Below, one piece after another: positions 32,016-40,411 of a DNA stretch of 64,000 nt (position 1 is its first letter; each line of letters begins with the position of its first letter). The DNA comes from JBDSKH01 sp035556655 (lineage in GTDB: Bacteria > Actinomycetota > Actinomycetes > Actinomycetales > Microbacteriaceae): NCBI GenBank assembly GCA_035556655.1, contig DATMFW010000033.1, positions 1 through 64,000 of the forward strand, read 5' to 3'. Position numbers and translations under genes: made by a program. The notes beneath the pieces were generated by a model. The model did no database searches, was not told the origin of the DNA, and saw only the letters and a program-made list of their open reading frames with translations.

Positions 32016-33306
32016 CGGCGTCCTCGGTACCGAACGCGTCCTCCGCCGAGATCAGCGTGTCGTCGCGCTCGACGATGAGGGTGCGCAGCTGCTTGCGCCG
32101 GCCCTCGACCCGCTCGGCGCGCAGTACCAGGCCCGAGACCACGGCCCGGTCCCCCGCCGCCGGCAGGCGACCGATCGCCTTCGTCAGCAGACCGCCCGCC
32201 GAATCGACGTCCTCGTCGTCGAGTTCGATGCCGAACAGGTCGCCGAGCTCGTCCTTGGGCAGCCGGGCGCTGACCCGGAAGACCCCGCTTCCGAGGTCGG
32301 AGATCGCGGCGGCGCCGGTGTCGTACTCGTCCGAGATGTCGCCGACCAGTTCCTCGATGAGGTCCTCGAGGGTCACCAGCCCGGCGATGCCGCCGTACTC
32401 GTCGACGACCATCGCCAGATGGGTCGACTCGCGCTGCATCTGCCGCAGCGTGTCGTCGGCCTTCTTCGACTCGGGCACGAACAGAGCCGGCTTGGCGAGA
32501 TCGCGCAGCGTGGTGCGTTCGGCACCGCGCGGCTGTTCGTGGTGCAGGCGCGCCACATCGCGCAGGTAGAGGATGCCGCGGACCTCGTCGGCGTCTTTGC
32601 CGACCACGGGCATGCGCGAGACGCCGGTCTTCAGGAAGCGGTCCATGGCATCCCCCACCGACTCGACATCGTCGATGGTGACCATGTCGGTCCGCGGGAT
32701 CATCACCTCGCGGACCACCGTGTCGCCCCACTCGAAGATCGAGTGGATGAGCTCGCGATCGTCCTGCTCGAGCACGTCGGCTTCGGCCGCCTCGTCGACC
32801 ATGCTGAGCAGCTGCTCCTCGCTCGAGAAGGCCTGCGCGCCGGGGCGCCCCGGCGTCACCCGGTTGCCGATCGCGACCAGGGCCGCGGCGAGCGGGCCGA
32901 GCAGCACGCGCGCCAGATGCACCGGGAACGCGGCGTACCGCATCAGGCCGCGGGCGTGGGCCCGGCCGACCGAGCGCGGGCTCGACCCGACGAGCACGAA
33001 CGAGACTCCGGTCATGATGAGCGCCGCGATGAGCAGCACCCACCACCAGTCCCCGATGACACTGACCAGCGCGAGCGTGACGAGCACCGCGGCCGTGGTC
33101 TCGGAGGTCACCCGCAGGAAGTTGGCCGCATTGACGTGCGAGGGCACATCGGCCGCGATGGCCAGCAGCGAGCGCTTGGCACGGCTGTCCTCGGCCAGTT
33201 CGACCAGGTCGGCGCGGCTCAGCACGCCGAGCGCCGCATCCGCGGCCGCGAGCAGGCCGCCGAACGCGACGAGCAGAACCGAGACCGCGAGGAAGACGCC
33301 GATCAT
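32008..33306 (-). CDS. CNNM/CorC family transporter-associated protein (hemolysin-like)
   Basis: A 432-residue protein with an N-terminal CNNM (DUF21) membrane domain of three or four helices (residues 1-190), a CBS pair (about 200-335; EVMIPRTDMVTIDD, VVGKDADEVRGILYLRD, VVDEYGGIAGLVTLEDLIEELVGDI) and a C-terminal CorC_HlyC domain. Family members transport or regulate Mg2+ efflux. The ybeY gene ends nine bases upstream and the era gene overlaps its end, placing it in the conserved operon. Confidence 0.92.
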   Translation of the reverse strand: MIGVFLAVSVLLVAFGGLLAAADAALGVLSRADLVELAEDSRAKRSLLAIAADVPSHVNAANFLRVTSETTAAVLVTLALVSVIGDWWWVLLIAALIMTGVSFVLVGSSPRSVGRAHARGLMRYAAFPVHLARVLLGPLAAALVAIGNRVTPGRPGAQAFSSEEQLLSMVDEAAEADVLEQDDRELIHSIFEWGDTVVREVMIPRTDMVTIDDVESVGDAMDRFLKTGVSRMPVVGKDADEVRGILYLRDVARLHHEQPRGAERTTLRDLAKPALFVPESKKADDTLRQMQRESTHLAMVVDEYGGIAGLVTLEDLIEELVGDISDEYDTGAAAISDLGSGVFRVSARLPKDELGDLFGIELDDEDVDSAGGLLTKAIGRLPAAGDRAVVSGLVLRAERVEGRRKQLRTLIVERDDTLISAEDAFGTEDADE

Positions 33307-33315
33307 GCGCGGCCC

Positions 33316-33777
33316 CTACCGTCGTCGCTCGGCGAGCGTGAAGCCGATGAGGATGTCGCGCTGGATGCCGAACATCTCCTTCTCGTCCTCCGGCTCGGCG
33401 TGATCGAACCCGAGCAGGTGCAGAATGCCGTGGGCGGTCAGCAGCAGCATCTCATCCATCGCGGAGTGCCCGGCGCTCTCCGCCTGGGCGATCGCGACCT
33501 GCGGGCAGAGCACGATGTCGCCGAGCAGCCCGGCCGGGGTGACCTCGTCCTCACTGCCGGGTCGCAGTTCGTCCATCGGGAAGCTCAGCACGTCGGTCGG
33601 GCCGGGTTCGTCCATCCACTGCACGTGCAGCTGTTCCATAGCGGCCTCGTCGACCATCAGGATCGCGAGGTCGGCATCCGCGTGCACGTGCAGGTGGTCG
33701 AGGGCGAAGGTCGCAAGGCGCTGCAGCGCACCCTCGTCGACCTCGGCGCCGGATTCGTTGTTGATCTCGATCGACAC
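33316..33777 (-). CDS. ybeY: rRNA maturation RNase YbeY
   Basis: A 153-residue zinc-dependent endoribonuclease active in 16S rRNA 3-prime processing and ribosome quality control. The metal site HGILHLLGFDH gives the H-x3-H-x5-H pattern. The upstream TDVLSFPMDE block is the family's other signature. GTG 33777 follows the PhoH stop by one base and is the only start that gives the expected N-terminus (SIEINNES). It is translationally linked to phoH and precedes the CNNM gene. Confidence 0.93.
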   Translation of the reverse strand: MSIEINNESGAEVDEGALQRLATFALDHLHVHADADLAILMVDEAAMEQLHVQWMDEPGPTDVLSFPMDELRPGSEDEVTPAGLLGDIVLCPQVAIAQAESAGHSAMDEMLLLTAHGILHLLGFDHAEPEDEKEMFGIQRDILIGFTLAERRR

Positions 33778-33778
33778 G

Positions 33779-34810
33779 TCAGCGCTTCCGCCGTGCGCGG
33801 TCGGGGCCGGGCTGCGGCTTGTCGGTCTGCTCGCGAGCAAACCGTTTCGCCTGCGACAGCTCGTCGTACGCGGTGTACGCGTCGACGATGCGCCCGACCA
33901 GCGAATGCCGCACCACATCGTCGCTGGTCAGGGTCGCGAAGTGGATGTCGTCGATGTCGGCCAGCACCTTGGTCACCAGGCGCAGCCCGCTGGTGCCGGT
34001 CGGCAGATCGACCTGGGTGATGTCGCCGGTCACGACCATCTTGGTGCCGAATCCCAGCCGGGTGAGGAACATCTTCATCTGCTCGGGCGTGGTGTTCTGC
34101 GCCTCGTCGAGCACCACGAACGCGTTGTTCAGGGTCCGGCCGCGCATGTAGGCCAGCGGGGCGACCTCGACGGTTCCGGAAGCGAGCAGCTTGGGCACGA
34201 GCTCCGGGTCCATCATCTCGTTGAGCGCGTCGTAGAGCGGTCGCAGGTAGGGGTCGATCTTGTCGGTCAGGGTCCCCGGCAGGAAGCCGAGGCGCTCCCC
34301 GGCCTCCACCGCCGGCCGGGTGAGGATGATGCGGTCCACCTCTTTGCGCTGCAGCGCCTGCACCGCTTTGGCCATCGCCAGGTAGGTCTTGCCGGTTCCG
34401 GCCGGGCCGATGCCGAACACGATGGTGTGGTGGTCGATGGCGTCGACGTAGTCCTTCTGGCCCAGGGTCTTCGGGCGGATGCTCTTGCCCCGGCTGGTGA
34501 GGATCGCCTGGCTGAGCACCTCGGCCGGGCTCCCTTCGCCGCGCTCGAGGATCCGCGCCGAGCTCGTCACGTCGACCGGGCCGAGATCGGCGCCGTTGCG
34601 CACCATCTGGATGAGCTCGCCGACGAGACGCTCGGCGGCCGCCACCTGATCGGCGGGCCCCTCGAGCGTCACCTGGTTGCCGCGCACGAGCACCGCGACC
34701 TCGGGGAACTGATGCTCGATGGTGGTCAGCAGCCGGTCCTGAGGGCCGAGCAGCCGGACCATGGCGACGCCGTCCACCTGCAGTTCTGCATGCGCATCAG
34801 AGTCTGCCAA
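33779..34810 (-). CDS. PhoH family ATPase (PhoL/YbeZ type)
   Basis: A P-loop ATPase associated with RNA metabolism and with YbeY. Walker A is GPAGTGKTYLA, Walker B is FVVLDEAQNT, and TRPAVEAGERLGFLPG and a sensor-like MVVTGDITQVDLP follow. I start at TTG 34808-34810 (ADSDAHAEL) because AGGAAGG precedes it and the overlap with the HIT gene is then 14 bases; the longer ATG frame overlaps HIT by 62 bases. With TTG the protein has 343 residues, matching the usual length. Confidence 0.88.
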   Translation of the reverse strand: MADSDAHAELQVDGVAMVRLLGPQDRLLTTIEHQFPEVAVLVRGNQVTLEGPADQVAAAERLVGELIQMVRNGADLGPVDVTSSARILERGEGSPAEVLSQAILTSRGKSIRPKTLGQKDYVDAIDHHTIVFGIGPAGTGKTYLAMAKAVQALQRKEVDRIILTRPAVEAGERLGFLPGTLTDKIDPYLRPLYDALNEMMDPELVPKLLASGTVEVAPLAYMRGRTLNNAFVVLDEAQNTTPEQMKMFLTRLGFGTKMVVTGDITQVDLPTGTSGLRLVTKVLADIDDIHFATLTSDDVVRHSLVGRIVDAYTAYDELSQAKRFAREQTDKPQPGPDRARRKR

Positions 34811-35153
34811 GGGAGCCTTCCTCTTGCGTGCCGCCCGCGAGGACGTGGGCGTGCACATGGAACACGGTCTGCCCGGCGTCGGCGCCGGTGTTGAAGACGA
34901 GACGGAACTGTCCGTTCGCGTGCTGCTCGGCCAGGTTGCGAGCGGTGCCGACGATCTCGGCGAGCAGCTGGGGGTCGGCGGCCGAGAGCTCCCCGACGTT
35001 CGCCCAGCGGCCCTCCTTCGGGAAGACCAGCAGGTGCACGGGCGCCTGCGGGGCGATGTCTCGGATCGCGAGGATCCGGTCGTTCTCGAACACGATGTCG
35101 GCCGGGATCTCGCGCGCGACGATGCGCTCGAAGATGCTGGGTTCGGTCGGCAT
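34797..35153 (-). CDS. HIT family protein (histidine triad nucleotide-binding)
   Basis: A 118-residue HIT protein with the catalytic triad TVFHVHAHVLAGG (H-x-H-x-H). HIT family members hydrolyse nucleoside phosphoramidates such as AMP-lysine. The N-terminal IFERIVAREIPADIVFEND segment and the QAPVHLLVFPK strand are typical. The ATG has TAAGCT six bases upstream and is probably leaderless. The phoH gene overlaps its 3-prime end. Confidence 0.92.
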   Translation of the reverse strand: MPTEPSIFERIVAREIPADIVFENDRILAIRDIAPQAPVHLLVFPKEGRWANVGELSAADPQLLAEIVGTARNLAEQHANGQFRLVFNTGADAGQTVFHVHAHVLAGGTQEEGSLGRL

Positions 35154-35165
35154 GCACCTAGCTTA
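35154..35165 (-). promoter_or_regulatory. leaderless -10 of the HIT-phoH-ybeY-era operon
   Basis: TAAGCT (35165-35160) lies six bases before the HIT ATG and is the only promoter-like element visible before the operon. Confidence 0.5.
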
Positions 35166-35222
35166 AGGCTCGTCCTCCCCCAGCGCCCGATCGTGATGGA
35201 TGCGGTGTCGGGCGCGCGGCCT

Positions 35223-35939
35223 CTACCATCGCCCGAGCCGCGCGTTCAGCACGGCGAGCGCCGCCGGCCCCGCGGTGCTCGTGCGCAGCACCTCGGCACC
35301 CAGCCGCACCTGCGTGCCGAGCAGGTCGAGCTCCCGCGGTGAGACCCCGCCCTCCGGTCCGACCACGAGCGTGATGCGTTCGTGGTCATCGAGCACCACG
35401 TCGCTCAGCCGCGTGAGGGCCGTCGGCTGCAGCACCAGCACCAGGCCCGGAAGCGCCGCGAGCTGCGCCGCCGCCATCGGTTCGGCCACCTCCGGGACGA
35501 AGGCCCGGATCGACTGCTTGCTCGCCTCGCGCACGATCGAGCGCCAGCGCTCCCGGCCCTTCGCGGCCTTCTGCCCGTCCCAGCGGCTGACCGAGCGCTC
35601 CGCCTGCCACGGGATCACCCCGCTCACGCCGAGTTCGGTCGCCGCCTGGATCGCCAGCTCGTCACGGTCGCCCTTCGCCAGGGCCTGCGCGAGCCAGAGC
35701 TGCGGCGTGGGGCGCTCCTCACGCCGGACCACGTCGACCTCGAGCTCGAGCACGCCGTCCGCCGTCGACGTGACCCGGCCCTCGACGATCAGTCCCGCCC
35801 CGTCGCCCACCGCGAGCTGCTCCCCGGTGCGCACCCGCGCCACGGTGATCGCATGCCGGGCCTCGTCGCCGGCGATGCGCACCCGGCCGGCGGCGGCATC
35901 CGCCTCGCGGAGGCCGGGGTGAAGGTACAGCGAGGCCAT
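35223..35939 (-). CDS. rsmE: 16S rRNA (uracil(1498)-N3)-methyltransferase
   Basis: A 238-residue SPOUT methyltransferase for 16S rRNA U1498. The N-terminal PUA-like domain (HAITVARVRTGEQLAV) is followed by the knotted SAM domain with AAELG-like TELGVSGVIPW, SRWDGQKAAKGRERW, ITLVVGPEGGVSPRELDLL (SAM-binding loop) and LGAEVLRTSTAGPAAL at the knot. The gene follows dnaJ by three bases, the frequent dnaJ-rsmE arrangement. Sequence GCGCCCGA and TCGGGCGC downstream (35183-35215) may form its terminator hairpin. Confidence 0.94.
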   Translation of the reverse strand: MASLYLHPGLREADAAAGRVRIAGDEARHAITVARVRTGEQLAVGDGAGLIVEGRVTSTADGVLELEVDVVRREERPTPQLWLAQALAKGDRDELAIQAATELGVSGVIPWQAERSVSRWDGQKAAKGRERWRSIVREASKQSIRAFVPEVAEPMAAAQLAALPGLVLVLQPTALTRLSDVVLDDHERITLVVGPEGGVSPRELDLLGTQVRLGAEVLRTSTAGPAALAVLNARLGRW

Positions 35940-35942
35940 CGC

Positions 35943-37049
35943 TCAGACCCCGAGGAAGCGGTCCCGCAGCTTCGCGAACAGACCCTGCTGGAACGTCGAG
36001 AACTCCGGCGGCACCGGACGGCGCGAGGCGGCGAACTGGTTCATCAGCTCGGTCTCTTTCGAGTTCAGGCGCACCGGGGTGACCACCTGGATGCCGATCT
36101 TCAGCTCGCCGCGCCCCCCACCGCGCAGACGCGTGATGCCGCGGTCCTTGATCGTGACGATGTCGGCGCTCTGGGTGCCCGGCTTGATCTCGATCGCGAC
36201 GTCGCCGTCGAGGGCGGCGAGGGTCGCGGTGGTGCCGAGCACCGCATCCGTCATCTGCACCTCGAGGGTCGCCAGCAGGTCGTCGCCGCTGCGGCTGAAG
36301 ACCTTGTGGTGCTTGACCTTCACCTCCAGGTAGAGGTCGCCGTTCGGGCCGCCCGCCGGACCCGCCTCGCCCTCGCCCGGCAGGTGCAGGCGCATGCCGG
36401 TGTCGACGCCCGCCGGGACATCGACGTGCACGGTGCGCTTGGCGCGCACGCGTCCCTGGCCGGCGCAAGTCGGGCACGGGTTCGGGATCACGGTGCCGTA
36501 GCCGCGGCAGGTCCCGCACGGGCTCGAGGTCATCACGTTGCCGAGCAACGAGCGCATCGCGCGCTGGATCTGCCCGCTGCCGCCGCAGATGTCGCAGGTG
36601 ACCGGCTGGGTGCCGGGTGCGCAGCACGAACCGTCGCAGGTCTCGCACATCACCGCGGTGTCGACCTCGAGGTCGCGCTTGGTGCCGAACACGACCTCGT
36701 CGAGGTCGACCTCGATGCGCAGCAGGGCGTCCTGGCCGCGCTCGCGCCGGGACCGCGGACCCGTCGTGCGACCCTGTGCGGCACCGAAGAAGCTCTCGAA
36801 GATGTCGCCGAACCCGAAGCTGCCCGCCCCGCCGCCGAAACCGGCATTCGGGCCGAGGTCGTACCGCTCCCGCTGATCCGGATCGCTCAGCACGTCGTAG
36901 GCGTGCGTCACGCTCTTGAAGCGCTCGGCCGCGTCCTCGCTGGGATTGACGTCGGGGTGCAGCTCACGCGCGAGCTTGCGGTACGCCTTCTTGATCTCCT
37001 CCGGGGTCGCGTTGCGGTCGACACCGAGGACGTCGTAGTGGTCTGCCAC
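35943..37049 (-). CDS. dnaJ: molecular chaperone DnaJ
   Basis: A 368-residue co-chaperone of DnaK. The J domain (residues 1-65) has HPD in ELHPDVNPS, then a Gly/Phe-rich region (GFGGGAGSFGFGDIFESFF) and four zinc-finger CxxCxGxG-type repeats (CETCDGSC, CDICGGSG, CGTCRGYG, CPTCAGQG), then the C-terminal substrate-binding domains. The first finger reads CETCDGSC rather than CxxCxGxG. It follows hrcA by eight bases and is transcribed with it under the CIRCE operator, and this short type is the usual DnaJ2 of actinobacteria. Confidence 0.95.
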   Translation of the reverse strand: MADHYDVLGVDRNATPEEIKKAYRKLARELHPDVNPSEDAAERFKSVTHAYDVLSDPDQRERYDLGPNAGFGGGAGSFGFGDIFESFFGAAQGRTTGPRSRRERGQDALLRIEVDLDEVVFGTKRDLEVDTAVMCETCDGSCCAPGTQPVTCDICGGSGQIQRAMRSLLGNVMTSSPCGTCRGYGTVIPNPCPTCAGQGRVRAKRTVHVDVPAGVDTGMRLHLPGEGEAGPAGGPNGDLYLEVKVKHHKVFSRSGDDLLATLEVQMTDAVLGTTATLAALDGDVAIEIKPGTQSADIVTIKDRGITRLRGGGRGELKIGIQVVTPVRLNSKETELMNQFAASRRPVPPEFSTFQQGLFAKLRDRFLGV

Positions 37050-37057
37050 GTGTGTGC

Positions 37058-38080
37058 TTATTCCTCTGCGAGCAGCCGGGTCAGGTAGCGGGCCACGGCC
37101 CGCACGGCCACCATGTTGTTCGAGTAGTCCATCCGTGTCGGGCCCAGCACCCCGAGCCGGGCGACGCTGCCGCCCGATGCCGTGTAGCCGGTGGCGAGCA
37201 CGCTCGTCTCGCCCAGGCCGAAGTCGGCGTTCTCGCGTCCGATCCGCACCTCGACGCCGTCCTCGTCGATCTGCATCTCGCCGAAGAGCCGCAACAGGGT
37301 CACCTGCTCTTCGATCGCCTCCAGCACCGGGAAGATGCTGCCGCTGAAGTCGCTCTCGGTGCGCGCCAGGTTCGCCGCGCCGGCCATCACCAGGCGGTCC
37401 TGACGGTTGGCGGCGATCTGGTCCCCGAGGCTGCGGGCGATGTCGGCCGCGACGGAGCGGCGCTCGGGTGCCACGGTGTCCGGGATCCCACGGAGGGTGA
37501 CCGCCGCATCCGCCAGCGCCTGCCCGTCGAGCGCGGCGTTGAACGCCGAGCGCAACTGCGAGAGCGCGGGCTCGTCGAGGCCGTGGATGCCGTCGATCAG
37601 GTGCTGATCGACGCGCCCCGTGTCGGTGATGAGAACGGTCATCAGGCGGCTCGGCGCCAGCGCCACGATCTCGATGTGGCGCACCCGCGCGTTGCCGAAC
37701 GAGGGGTACTGGGCCAGGGCGACCTGGTTGGTGAGCTGTGCGAGGTGCCGCACGGTGCGCGCCAGCACGTCGTCGAGATCGACGGCCTGTCCGAGGAAGG
37801 TCTCGATCGCCTGACGCTGGCCGGCCGACAGGGGCCGCAACTCGGTGAGCTGATCGACGAAGACCCGGTAGCCCTTGTCGGTCGGCACCCGGCCCGACGA
37901 GGTGTGCGGAGCGGCGATCAGCTCCTCTTCCTCCAACTGGGCCATGTCGTTGCGGATCGTCGCCGCAGACACCCCGAACGCGTGCCGTTCGACGATGGTC
38001 TTGCTGCCCACGGGTTCACGCGACGCGACGTAGTCCTGCACGATGACCCGGAGAACCTCGAGGCCGCGTTCGGAGACCAT
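37058..38080 (-). CDS. hrcA: heat-inducible transcription repressor HrcA
   Basis: Represses heat-shock genes by binding CIRCE. The 340-residue protein has the N-terminal winged helix (MVSERGLEVLRVIVQDYV, VGSKTIVERHAFGVSAATIRNDMAQLEEEEL) and a GAF-like and dimerisation domain. ATG 38080 gives the canonical N-terminus MVSERGLEV; GTG 38089 is possible. A CIRCE element lies between the -10 and the start, so the hrcA-dnaJ-rsmE operon is autoregulated. Confidence 0.94.
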   Translation of the reverse strand: MVSERGLEVLRVIVQDYVASREPVGSKTIVERHAFGVSAATIRNDMAQLEEEELIAAPHTSSGRVPTDKGYRVFVDQLTELRPLSAGQRQAIETFLGQAVDLDDVLARTVRHLAQLTNQVALAQYPSFGNARVRHIEIVALAPSRLMTVLITDTGRVDQHLIDGIHGLDEPALSQLRSAFNAALDGQALADAAVTLRGIPDTVAPERRSVAADIARSLGDQIAANRQDRLVMAGAANLARTESDFSGSIFPVLEAIEEQVTLLRLFGEMQIDEDGVEVRIGRENADFGLGETSVLATGYTASGGSVARLGVLGPTRMDYSNNMVAVRAVARYLTRLLAEE

Positions 38081-38102
38081 CCGATGCACCGCCCTTCCGC
38101 GT

Positions 38103-38129
38103 TTGGCACTCTGCCCCTGGGACTGCCAA
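38103..38129. promoter_or_regulatory. CIRCE operator of the hrcA-dnaJ operon
   Basis: TTGGCACTC (38103-38111), nine bases, GACTGCCAA (38121-38129). The consensus is TTAGCACTC-N9-GAGTGCTAA, so each arm is close to it (8 of 9 and 7 of 9) and the spacing is exact. The minus-strand -10 TAGACT (38134-38129) overlaps the last base, so the repressor would block transcription start. Confidence 0.85.
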
Positions 38130-38158
38130 GTCTAGCGCGACACGCTGTTACCGAACCG

Positions 38159-38187
38159 TTGCACCCACCCCGCGGCACCGCTACTTT
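38159..38187 (+). promoter_or_regulatory. sigma70-type promoter of the first DUF4870 gene
   Basis: TTGCAC (38159-38164), a 17-base spacer and TACTTT (38182-38187) precede the ATG at 38249 by about 60 bases. The leader includes a C/G-rich palindrome CCCCGGGAGGGG. Confidence 0.65.
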
Positions 38188-38248
38188 GTGCATGTGCTCT
38201 CCCCGGGAGGGGGTGGGCACTCCACTTCCACCGAAAGGCACGACACAC

Positions 38249-38635
38249 ATGACTGAACCCGCCCCCGCCGCGCCGGCTCCCGGCGCACCGCTCTCGGAGG
38301 CCGAGGACAAGCAGTGGGCGTCCTTCGCTCACTTCGGGAACATCATCCTGCTGGTCCCCGCGCTGATCATCTGGCTGGTCTTCCGCTCGCGCGGTGCCAA
38401 GACCAACGTCGAGGGCAAAGAGGCCCTCAACTGGACGATCAACGTCACGGGCCTCTACATCATCATCCAGATCCTGTCGTTCATCCTGCTCTTCGTGGGA
38501 GGCATCGGCGCGATCATCGGTGTGCTCGGCTGGATCCTGCTCATCGTCAACCTGATCTTCGCCATCCTCGGCGGCGTGAAGGTCAACGGCGGCGGCAGCT
38601 ACCGCTACCCGGTCAACATCCGCTGGATCAAGTAA
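38249..38635 (+). CDS. DUF4870 domain membrane protein
   Basis: A 128-residue membrane protein of the DUF4870 family. An Ala/Pro-rich N-terminus precedes SEAEDKQWASFAHFG, the family's opening motif, then three hydrophobic helices (IILLVPALIIWLVF, LYIIIQILSFILLFV, GAIIGVLGWILLIVNLIFAIL) and the conserved end YRYPVNIRWI. ATG 38249 follows AAAGG. A second DUF4870 gene lies immediately downstream after a terminator. No function is known. Confidence 0.85.
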   Translation: MTEPAPAAPAPGAPLSEAEDKQWASFAHFGNIILLVPALIIWLVFRSRGAKTNVEGKEALNWTINVTGLYIIIQILSFILLFVGGIGAIIGVLGWILLIVNLIFAILGGVKVNGGGSYRYPVNIRWIK

Positions 38636-38652
38636 CTCAGCGAGACCATCGA

Positions 38653-38687
38653 GAGCGCCGGACCGCAAGGTCCGGCGCTCTTGGTTT
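38653..38687 (+). terminator. intrinsic terminator with GNRA tetraloop
   Basis: A 12-bp perfect stem (38653-38664 and 38669-38680) closes a GCAA loop and is followed by TTGGTTT. It ends transcription from the first DUF4870 gene. Confidence 0.85.
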
Positions 38688-38696
38688 AATGCCCAC
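38685..38696 (+). promoter_or_regulatory. leaderless -10 of the second DUF4870 gene
   Basis: TTTAAT (38685-38690) lies six bases before the ATG at 38697. It is embedded in the U-tract of the preceding terminator. Confidence 0.5.
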
Positions 38697-39116
38697 ATGA
38701 GCGATACACCCCCCGCCGAGAACGCCCCGCCCCCGCCGGCCGCCCCGGCCGCGCCCGCCCCTGCGATGCAGGTGCCGCTCAGCCCCGAGTCCGAGCGCAC
38801 GCACGCGATGTTCAGCCACCTGATCTCGCTGCTCGCGCTGCTGGTGTACCTGCCGTGGGTGCCCGCCCTGATCTGGTACCTGATCGACAAGGACCGCGGG
38901 CCGTTCGTGCGTGCGCACACCGCCACCGAGCTGAACTTCCAGATCACGATGGTCCTGGCCATGGTCGCCGGCGTCCTCCTGTCGGTGATCGGTGTCGGCG
39001 TGCTCATCGTCATCGCCGTGCCCATCCTGCAGATCGTGTTCGGCATCATCGCGACGGTGAAGGCGAACTCCGGTCAGTGGTACACCTACCCCATCGCGAT
39101 CCGCTTCGTCAGCTGA
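38697..39116 (+). CDS. DUF4870 domain membrane protein (second copy)
   Basis: A 139-residue paralogue of the neighbour, with a Pro/Ala-rich N-terminus, ERTHAMFSHLISLLALLVYLPW, DKDRGPFVRAHTATELNFQIT and two further hydrophobic helices, ending in TYPIAIRFV. The FNFQIT/EALNW region is shared by both copies, so they likely arose by duplication. The start is probably leaderless. It converges on hemW with 14 bases between. Confidence 0.85.
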   Translation: MSDTPPAENAPPPPAAPAAPAPAMQVPLSPESERTHAMFSHLISLLALLVYLPWVPALIWYLIDKDRGPFVRAHTATELNFQITMVLAMVAGVLLSVIGVGVLIVIAVPILQIVFGIIATVKANSGQWYTYPIAIRFVS

Positions 39117-39130
39117 CCGGCCGGGCCGGC

Positions 39131-40354
39131 TCAGGGCAGGAGCCTGCGCACCACGGCGTCGGCGAGCAGCCGGCCGCGCAGGGTGAGCACGACCCGGCCC
39201 GCGAGCGCGCTGCGCCCCTCGACCAGCCCGTCGGCGATGAGACCCGCCACCGCGGTGCGACCCGCATCGTCGAGTTCCGCCGTCGGAAGGCCCTCGGCCA
39301 GGCGCACCCGCAGCAGGACCGACTCGGTGTGCCGGGTCGCGGTGTCGAGGGTCTCGCGGCCCGCGGCGGGTGACACGCGCTCGGCCAGGCGCTGGGCGTA
39401 GGCGGCCGGGTGCTTCACGTTCCACCAGCGCACACCCCCCACGTGGCTGTGCGCGCCGGGGCCGACGCCCCACCAGTCCTCTCCCGTCCAGTACGACAGG
39501 TTGTGCCGCGATCGGTGCACGGTGTCGCGGGCCCAGTTGCTCACCTCGTACCAGGCGTAGCCCGCCGTGGCGAGCACCGCATCCGCCTGCTCGTACAGAT
39601 CGGCCGCCAGGTCGTCGTCCGGCGCCGGTACCTCGCCCCGGGCGATCTGGCGGGCCAGCTTCGTGCCCGGCTCGACGATGAGCGCGTAGGCGCTGAGGTG
39701 GTCGGGCTGCTGGGCGAGGGCGAGGTCGAGCGAGCGCTGCCAGTCCCCCGTGGTCTCGGCCGGAGTTCCGTAGATCAGATCGAGACTCACCTGCAGCCCG
39801 GCCGCGCGTGCCCACGCGACGACCTGCGGGATCCGGTCGGGGTCGTGCGTGCGCTCGAGCGTGGCCAGCACGTGCGGCACCGCGGACTGCATGCCGAAGC
39901 TGACCCGTGTGAACCCCGCCTCGGCCAGTGCGGCGAGCGAGCCGGCATCGACCGAGTCGGGGTTGGCCTCGGTGGTGACCTCCGCATCCGGGGCGAGACC
40001 CCAGGCATCGCGGATGCCGGCGAGCAGCCCCGCGAGATCGGCCACCGGCAGCAGGGTGGGGGTTCCGCCTCCGAAGAAGACCGTCGACACCGGCCGCCGC
40101 GGAGCCCCCGTGGCCTCGAGCACCCCGCGCGCCATGGCGATCTCGGCCAGCGCCTGCCCGGCGTAGTCGGACTGTCTCACGCCACGGATCTCCGAGGCGG
40201 TGTAGGTGTTGAAGTCGCAGTACCCGCAGCGCACCCGGCAGAACGGAACGTGCACGTAGACGCCGAAGTCGCGAGCGTCCCAGCCGTCGTTCACGCTCCC
40301 CGGCAGCAGGCCGTCCGCCGGTGCGGGGTCGGCGAGCGGAAGTGCCGAGGGCAT
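39131..40354 (-). CDS. hemW: radical SAM heme chaperone HemW (coproporphyrinogen III oxidase-like)
   Basis: A 407-residue radical SAM protein. The [4Fe-4S] motif is CRVRCGYC in VHVPFCRVRCGYCDFN (C-x3-C-x2-C), followed by FFGGGTPTLL, TTEANPDSV and FTRVSFGMQSA. In E. coli and Lactococcus, HemW transfers heme and has no proven coproporphyrinogen oxidase activity. The cysteine after GYC that true HemN enzymes carry is replaced by D-F. ATG 40354 overlaps the TGA of a 14-codon ORF upstream (TGATG). The gene follows DUF1990. Confidence 0.9.
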   Translation of the reverse strand: MPSALPLADPAPADGLLPGSVNDGWDARDFGVYVHVPFCRVRCGYCDFNTYTASEIRGVRQSDYAGQALAEIAMARGVLEATGAPRRPVSTVFFGGGTPTLLPVADLAGLLAGIRDAWGLAPDAEVTTEANPDSVDAGSLAALAEAGFTRVSFGMQSAVPHVLATLERTHDPDRIPQVVAWARAAGLQVSLDLIYGTPAETTGDWQRSLDLALAQQPDHLSAYALIVEPGTKLARQIARGEVPAPDDDLAADLYEQADAVLATAGYAWYEVSNWARDTVHRSRHNLSYWTGEDWWGVGPGAHSHVGGVRWWNVKHPAAYAQRLAERVSPAAGRETLDTATRHTESVLLRVRLAEGLPTAELDDAGRTAVAGLIADGLVEGRSALAGRVVLTLRGRLLADAVVRRLLP

Positions 40355-40398
40355 CAGGACGGCGTCGCGAACGCCCAGGGGGTGGTCTGTTCGCTCAC
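40354..40398 (-). CDS. leaderless 14-codon ORF coupled to hemW
   Basis: GTG at 40398-40396 opens MSEQTTPWAFATPS, whose TGA overlaps the hemW ATG as TGATG. TAGACT lies seven bases before the GTG, the leaderless spacing, so this would be the first codon of the mRNA and hemW would be read by re-initiation. The hemW frame is open upstream but has no start codon before 40354. The peptide has no known relatives and no clear sensing residues; the alternative is that it is only a fortuitous reading frame. Confidence 0.5.
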   Translation of the reverse strand: MSEQTTPWAFATPS

Positions 40399-40411
40399 GC
40401 CCGTCAGTCTA
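40399..40411 (-). promoter_or_regulatory. leaderless -10 before hemW
   Basis: TAGACT (40411-40406) also contains the stop codon TAG of the DUF1990 gene. It lies seven bases before the GTG of the short ORF. Confidence 0.5.

Noticed and set aside
35183..35215. Hairpin GCGCCCGA/TCGGGCGC after rsmE as a sure terminator
   Set aside because: Only eight base pairs, a 17-base loop and no U-tract, so it is mentioned in the rsmE entry but not called separately.
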